Source: Deltaproteobacteria bacterium (GTDB lineage: Bacteria; Desulfobacterota_B; Binatia; Binatales; Binataceae). Taken from it: 9,793 nucleotides of DNA. The notes under the pieces were generated by a model that ran no database searches, was not told the origin of the DNA, and worked only from the letters and a program-made list of their open reading frames with translations. A program made the translations under genes and the position numbers. The number at the start of each line of letters is the position of its first letter. Within the stretch, counting starts at the first letter, position 1. Below, piece by piece: positions 6,110 through 9,793 of this stretch. The stretch covers positions 1-9,793 of the forward strand of contig JAKAVX010000058.1 of NCBI GenBank assembly GCA_021827465.1. Direction: 5' to 3'.

Positions 6110-9100
6110 TTCTCGCCGATCTGTGCGTACGGCGTCCGGTCTTTGCGACCATGTTCATCGCGGTCCTGGTCGTGCTCGGATGGGTCTCGTACGAGCGGCT
6201 CGGCGTCGATCTCTATCCCAAGGTCGATATTCCGACCGTGATGGTGACGACGTTTCTGCCCGGCGCGGCGCCGGAAGAGACCGAGGCGCTTGTCACCAAG
6301 CCGCTCGAGGAAGCGATCAACACCGTAAGCGGCATCAAGGATCTGCGCTCGACCACGATGGAGGGCGTGTCGCGCATCTTCGTCCAGTTCAAGCTCGAAC
6401 GTAACCTCGACGCCGCGACCCAGGACGTCCGCGACAAGATCTCCAGCGTGCTCGACCAGTTGCCCGAGGGCACCAAGCCACCCCTTGTGCAGAAATTCGA
6501 TATCGACGCGGTCCCGATCCTCACCTACGCAATAACCGGCTACCAGAGCATCAAGGAGCTGACCGAGATCTCACGCCGGCTTATCAAGGAGCCGCTCGAA
6601 TCGGTGGACGGCGTCGGCGCAATCTATATCGTCGGCGGACGCGAGCGCGAGATTCACGTGCTTATCGACGCCGATCGGCTGCACGCGACCGGGCTTTCGA
6701 TCCAGCAGGTCGCCGCGGCGCTCGCGCGTCAGAACGTCGAGTACCCGGGCGGCAGAATCGAGCAGGGGCTCTCCGAGGAAACGCTTCGCACGCTCGGCCG
6801 GATCACCCGCGTTCAGGACTTCAAGAACGTAATCGTAAGCGAGCAGAACGGCCGGCCGGTGACGGTCGGCGATATCGGCACGGTCGTGGACGGAGTGAAG
6901 GAGCCGCGCTCGCTCTCGCGATGGGACAAGCAGAACGCGGTATCGCTGGTCATCCAGAAACAATCGGGGCAGAACACGATCGCGGTGGTCGATCGGGTGC
7001 GCGCCAAGCTGGCGCAGATCCAGAAGACGCTGCCGCCCGGCGTTCGCGTGATCGTCTCGCGCGATTCATCCACCTATATCCGCGAGTCGGTGCATACCGT
7101 GCAGGAGCATCTGATCCTGGGCGGACTTTGCGCCGCTATCGTGGTGTTCTTCTTCCTCGGCTCGATACGCTCGACGCTGATTGCCGCGGTCGCGATTCCG
7201 GTTTCGATCGTCTCGACCTACTCGCTGCTGCTCTGGATGGGCTTCACGCTCAACACCCTCACCCTGCTCGCGCTGACGCTCGCGGTCGGAATTGTTATCG
7301 ACGACGCCATTGTCGTGCTCGAAAACATCTTCCGCTTCATCGAGGAAAAAGGGATGGGGCCGATCGAGGCGGCCAGGGCGGCGACCGCGGAAGTCGGGCT
7401 GGCCGTGAGCGCGACGACGCTCTCGCTGGTCGTGATCTTCGTGCCCGTCGCGTTCATCCACGGCGTGATGGGCCGGTTCCTGAACTCGTTCGGGCTTACG
7501 ATGGCGTTTGCGATCATGGTCTCGCTGGTGGTCGCGTTTTCGCTGACCCCGATGCTGTGCTCACGCTTCCTCAAGCCGGGGGCGGGCAAGCGCCGCTCGC
7601 GCGATTCGGTGTTCTTCCGCCCGATCGAGGCAAAGTACGAGCGCGCGCTTTCATGGTCGCTGGCGCATCGATGGATAATCGTCAGCGTCGCGGTTGCGCT
7701 GGTGCTGGCTGTACCGCTGCTCGGAAAGCTCGTGGGCGCGAACTTCATGCCCAACGAGGACACCAGCGAGTTCGCGGTCAATGTTCAGACTCCGCCCGGC
7801 TATTCGCTGCTCCATACCGACGACGTCGTGCGCCAGATCGACAAGCGGCTCCGCACGCTGCCCGGCGTGCGCCATCTGTTCACGACCGTCGGCGATACCA
7901 CCGGCGACGGGCGCGTAACCGTGGCGCAGGTGGTCGTGAAGCTGGCGCCGATCGATGAGCGCCGGCTCACCCAGTCGCAAATAATGGAGCTCGCGCGAAA
8001 GCGCGTCGAGGATTTTCCCGCGCTCCGAATCACGGTTGACGATATCAAGCCGTGGGAGCAGGGTGGCGTGCGCGACGTTGATGTCGATTACGACATACGC
8101 GGACCCAACCTCGACACGCTCCGCCGGATCGCGGCCCAGGTGCGCCATCAGATCGAGCAGATCCCGGGCGTGGTCGATCTCGATTCGACTTATGAAGGCG
8201 GGCTTCCCGAGTTGCAGGTCCATATCGACCGGCAGAAAGCCGCCGATCTCGGCGTATCGGTGCAGGATATCGCGTCCACGATGCGCACGATGGTCCATGG
8301 GAGCGTCGTCACACGCTATCGCGAAGGGCAGAACACGTATGACGTGCGGCTCCAGTTGGCCGCGGCCGACCGCAACAATCCCGTCGAGATTGCGTCGCTC
8401 ACGGTTCCCTCGGCGACCGTCGGACAGGTGCGGCTCGACAACGTGGCGTCGCTCAGCAACGGCACCGGCCCGGTCCAAATCGATCGCGAGAACCGCCAGC
8501 GCCAGATAGCGCTGCTTTTCGACCTCGGACCCGGCGCCGCGATGAACAAGGTGCTCGCCGAACTGAAGCATCGCGTGGCCAAACTCCATCTCCCGCCCGG
8601 CTACATCACCACACTCGGCGAGATGGGCAACAGCCAGGTTTACGGCGAGATGATCCACGGGTTCGCAATCGCGATCCTGCTGTCGGTCATCTTCATGTAC
8701 ATGGTGCTGGCCGCGCAGTTCGAAAGCTTCGTCCATCCGATCACGATTATGCTTTCGCTGCCGCTCGCGGTGCCGTTCGCGCTCCTCTCCCTTTTGGTTT
8801 TCAGGGAGCAGATGACGCTGTTCTCGCTGCTCGGAATTCTGCTCCTGTTCGGAATCGTGAAGAAAAATTCCATCCTGCAGATCGATCAGACGATCAACCT
8901 GCGCGCGCAGGGAATCGCGCGGCGCCAGGCGATACTTCAGGCCAACCGCGAGCGGTTGAGGCCCATCCTGATGACCACCGCCGCGCTTATCGCGGGCATG
9001 ATCCCAGTCGCCTTCGGCACCGGGGTTGGCGCCGCGTCCCATCGCGGGATCGCGATCGTCGTGATCGGCGGGCAGGCGCTATGCCTGTTCATCACGCTTC

Positions 9101-9240
9101 TGATCACGCCGGTTGCGTATTCGCTGTTCGACGACCTGGAGAACTGGTGGAAGCGCAGGGTGCTCGGTAAGCCGACGCTCAAGCTGGTCGAGACCGCTCC
9201 CAGCTACGATTTCGGGCCCCATCGCCACGTGGCGGATTGA
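6106..9240 (+). CDS. RND-family multidrug efflux transporter, inner-membrane permease (HAE1-like)
   Basis: A proton-driven efflux pump, trimeric by family analogy, that exports drugs or other amphiphilic compounds from periplasm or membrane through an adaptor and an outer-membrane channel. At 1044 residues it has the full family length: TM1 at about 11-28, a large periplasmic loop, TM2-6 at about 336-485, TM7 at about 523-541, a second loop, and TM8-12 at about 851-1008. The proton-relay acids are present in TM4 as D399-D400 (LAVGIVIDDAIVVLENI). The TM10 lysine is in FGIVKKNSIL (K919/K920), a form shared by many MdtB/MexF-like pumps. The conserved RLRPILMTTAALIAGMIPVA follows. No heavy-metal (CusA-type) signature is evident, and the paired acids favour drug or organic substrates. 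AAGGAG lies 11 bases before the ATG, which overlaps the adaptor stop. The substrate is unknown and no TolC-like gene follows. Confidence 0.95.
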   Translation: MILADLCVRRPVFATMFIAVLVVLGWVSYERLGVDLYPKVDIPTVMVTTFLPGAAPEETEALVTKPLEEAINTVSGIKDLRSTTMEGVSRIFVQFKLERNLDAATQDVRDKISSVLDQLPEGTKPPLVQKFDIDAVPILTYAITGYQSIKELTEISRRLIKEPLESVDGVGAIYIVGGREREIHVLIDADRLHATGLSIQQVAAALARQNVEYPGGRIEQGLSEETLRTLGRITRVQDFKNVIVSEQNGRPVTVGDIGTVVDGVKEPRSLSRWDKQNAVSLVIQKQSGQNTIAVVDRVRAKLAQIQKTLPPGVRVIVSRDSSTYIRESVHTVQEHLILGGLCAAIVVFFFLGSIRSTLIAAVAIPVSIVSTYSLLLWMGFTLNTLTLLALTLAVGIVIDDAIVVLENIFRFIEEKGMGPIEAARAATAEVGLAVSATTLSLVVIFVPVAFIHGVMGRFLNSFGLTMAFAIMVSLVVAFSLTPMLCSRFLKPGAGKRRSRDSVFFRPIEAKYERALSWSLAHRWIIVSVAVALVLAVPLLGKLVGANFMPNEDTSEFAVNVQTPPGYSLLHTDDVVRQIDKRLRTLPGVRHLFTTVGDTTGDGRVTVAQVVVKLAPIDERRLTQSQIMELARKRVEDFPALRITVDDIKPWEQGGVRDVDVDYDIRGPNLDTLRRIAAQVRHQIEQIPGVVDLDSTYEGGLPELQVHIDRQKAADLGVSVQDIASTMRTMVHGSVVTRYREGQNTYDVRLQLAAADRNNPVEIASLTVPSATVGQVRLDNVASLSNGTGPVQIDRENRQRQIALLFDLGPGAAMNKVLAELKHRVAKLHLPPGYITTLGEMGNSQVYGEMIHGFAIAILLSVIFMYMVLAAQFESFVHPITIMLSLPLAVPFALLSLLVFREQMTLFSLLGILLLFGIVKKNSILQIDQTINLRAQGIARRQAILQANRERLRPILMTTAALIAGMIPVAFGTGVGAASHRGIAIVVIGGQALCLFITLLITPVAYSLFDDLENWWKRRVLGKPTLKLVETAPSYDFGPHRHVAD

Positions 9241-9314
9241 TCCCCAAGTTAGGCGCGTAACCGCCGTTTCTTTCGCGGCGCGCGGGTTGATACGTTGCGG
9301 TCGGTTTGCTTGCC

Positions 9315-9352
9315 AAAAAAAAGAGCACGGGACACAGCTGGTCCCGGCGCTC
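9315..9352 (-). terminator. Intrinsic terminator-like hairpin in leftward orientation
   Basis: Read on the minus strand, GAGC plus CGGGAC (9349-9352 and 9341-9346) can pair with GTCCCG and GCTC (9328-9333 and 9323-9326) around a 7-base loop, with one small bulge, followed directly by eight Ts (9315-9322). This is a textbook intrinsic terminator for leftward transcription. On the plus strand the A-run precedes the stem and no T-run follows, so it should not work well for the rightward pump operon. No leftward gene lies just to its right. A REP-like repeat element is an alternative. Confidence 0.6.
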
Positions 9353-9376
9353 CCAATTCATTGAACGGAAGGCAGG

Positions 9377-9733
9377 ATGGAATACCTTGCGGTTTTGGGC
9401 ATCGGTCTTGCGGCAGGCGTGCTGGGCGGATTTTTCGGCGTGGGCGGCGGAGTGCTGATCGTTCCGGCGCTGGTGCTGCTGCTCTCGATGGAACAGCATT
9501 CGGCGGTCGGGACGTCGCTCGCGGCCCTGCTTCCGCCGGTCGGACTGCTCGGCGCGTTGGAGTATTACCGTCACGGCGCGGTCAATATCCCGTACGCTCT
9601 GCTGATCGCGCTCGGGCTCGCCTCGGGTGCGTATTTCGGAGCGGCGGTGGCGGTGAAGATTTCCGCCTTCGCGCTGCGGCGCGCCTTCGCAGTCTTCCTG
9701 GCGCTGGTCGCGATACGTCTCTTTGTGAAATGA
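9377..9733 (+). CDS. Half-size TSUP (TauE/SafE) family membrane permease
   Basis: A 118-residue hydrophobic protein resembling one repeat of the sulfite exporter TauE/SafE (TSUP) family, whose full-length members have two such repeats in about 250 residues. The hallmark is at the N-terminus: LAAGVLGGFFGVGGGVLIVP (11-30), followed by SAVGTSLAALLPP (42-54). About four membrane segments are seen: 3-35, 46-62, 72-92 and 98-116. Single-repeat TSUP proteins are known and are thought to act as dimers, so this may be complete rather than truncated. It begins with ATG four bases after GGAAGG and ends in TGA with no trace of a second repeat before the window end. The substrate (sulfite, sulfonates or another organic anion) is unknown. 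It lies 136 bases after the pump operon, with no visible functional link. Confidence 0.85.
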   Translation: MEYLAVLGIGLAAGVLGGFFGVGGGVLIVPALVLLLSMEQHSAVGTSLAALLPPVGLLGALEYYRHGAVNIPYALLIALGLASGAYFGAAVAVKISAFALRRAFAVFLALVAIRLFVK

Positions 9734-9793
9734 CGGCCCCGCTGGCAGTGATTCCGTGGGCGCGGCAAAGCGGATAAACATCGTTCGTGTTGC

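Noticed and set aside
7651..9042. Long open frame (463 codons) on the minus strand opposite the RND transporter
   Set aside because: The translation is rich in Arg, His, Asp and Glu with no known domain; it is the shadow of the transporter codons.
9262..9280. CGCCG/CGGCG hairpin after the transporter stop as a rightward terminator
   Set aside because: The stem is only five pairs with a 9-base loop and no T-run follows, so it is not a credible intrinsic terminator.
9287..9315. TTGATA as a -35 element for the TSUP gene
   Set aside because: There is no acceptable -10 hexamer at 16-18 bases downstream.

Overview
The window is GC-rich bacterial chromosomal DNA from an organism with a Gram-negative (two-membrane) envelope. 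The main evidence for the envelope is a tripartite-type RND efflux pump with a periplasmic adaptor. A poly(A) polymerase I of the PcnB type fits a proteobacterial, deltaproteobacterial or related soil lineage. A finer assignment cannot be made from this sequence.

Layout, left to right. Positions 1-1779 read leftward: the N-terminal part of a branched-chain aminotransferase (ilvE, cut by the window edge, apparent TTG start) preceded by pcnB. Positions 1980-2246 read rightward and hold a damaged bacterioferritin-like gene. It has a strong Shine-Dalgarno but a GTC where the start codon should be, and it appears to have lost the middle of its four-helix bundle by internal deletion. Converging on it from the right is a small CDP-alcohol phosphatidyltransferase (2316-2831, minus). 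Divergent from that is a DHH/DHHA1-type phosphoesterase (2901-3878, plus). A stretch of about 500 bases without a convincing gene follows (3879-4385) and ends in a repeated, palindromic operator-like sequence.

Positions 4386-9240 are one compact operon: a TetR-family regulator, an RND membrane-fusion protein and an RND inner-membrane transporter, joined by two ATGA stop/start overlaps. The operator-like repeats overlap the likely -10 element and lie just before the tetR start, so the regulator probably represses itself and the pump. No outer-membrane TolC-like partner is encoded here, so the pump presumably borrows one from elsewhere. After a short gap containing a terminator-like hairpin in the leftward orientation comes a half-size TSUP (TauE/SafE) permease (9377-9733).

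Most of the content is ordinary. I see no CRISPR array, tRNA, rRNA, intact mobile element or convincing undescribed multi-gene system. The points most worth checking are the internally deleted ferritin gene, the paired operator at the efflux operon, the similar start-proximal -10 elements of two genes (possible leaderless transcripts), and the leftward terminator-like hairpin with no leftward gene feeding it.
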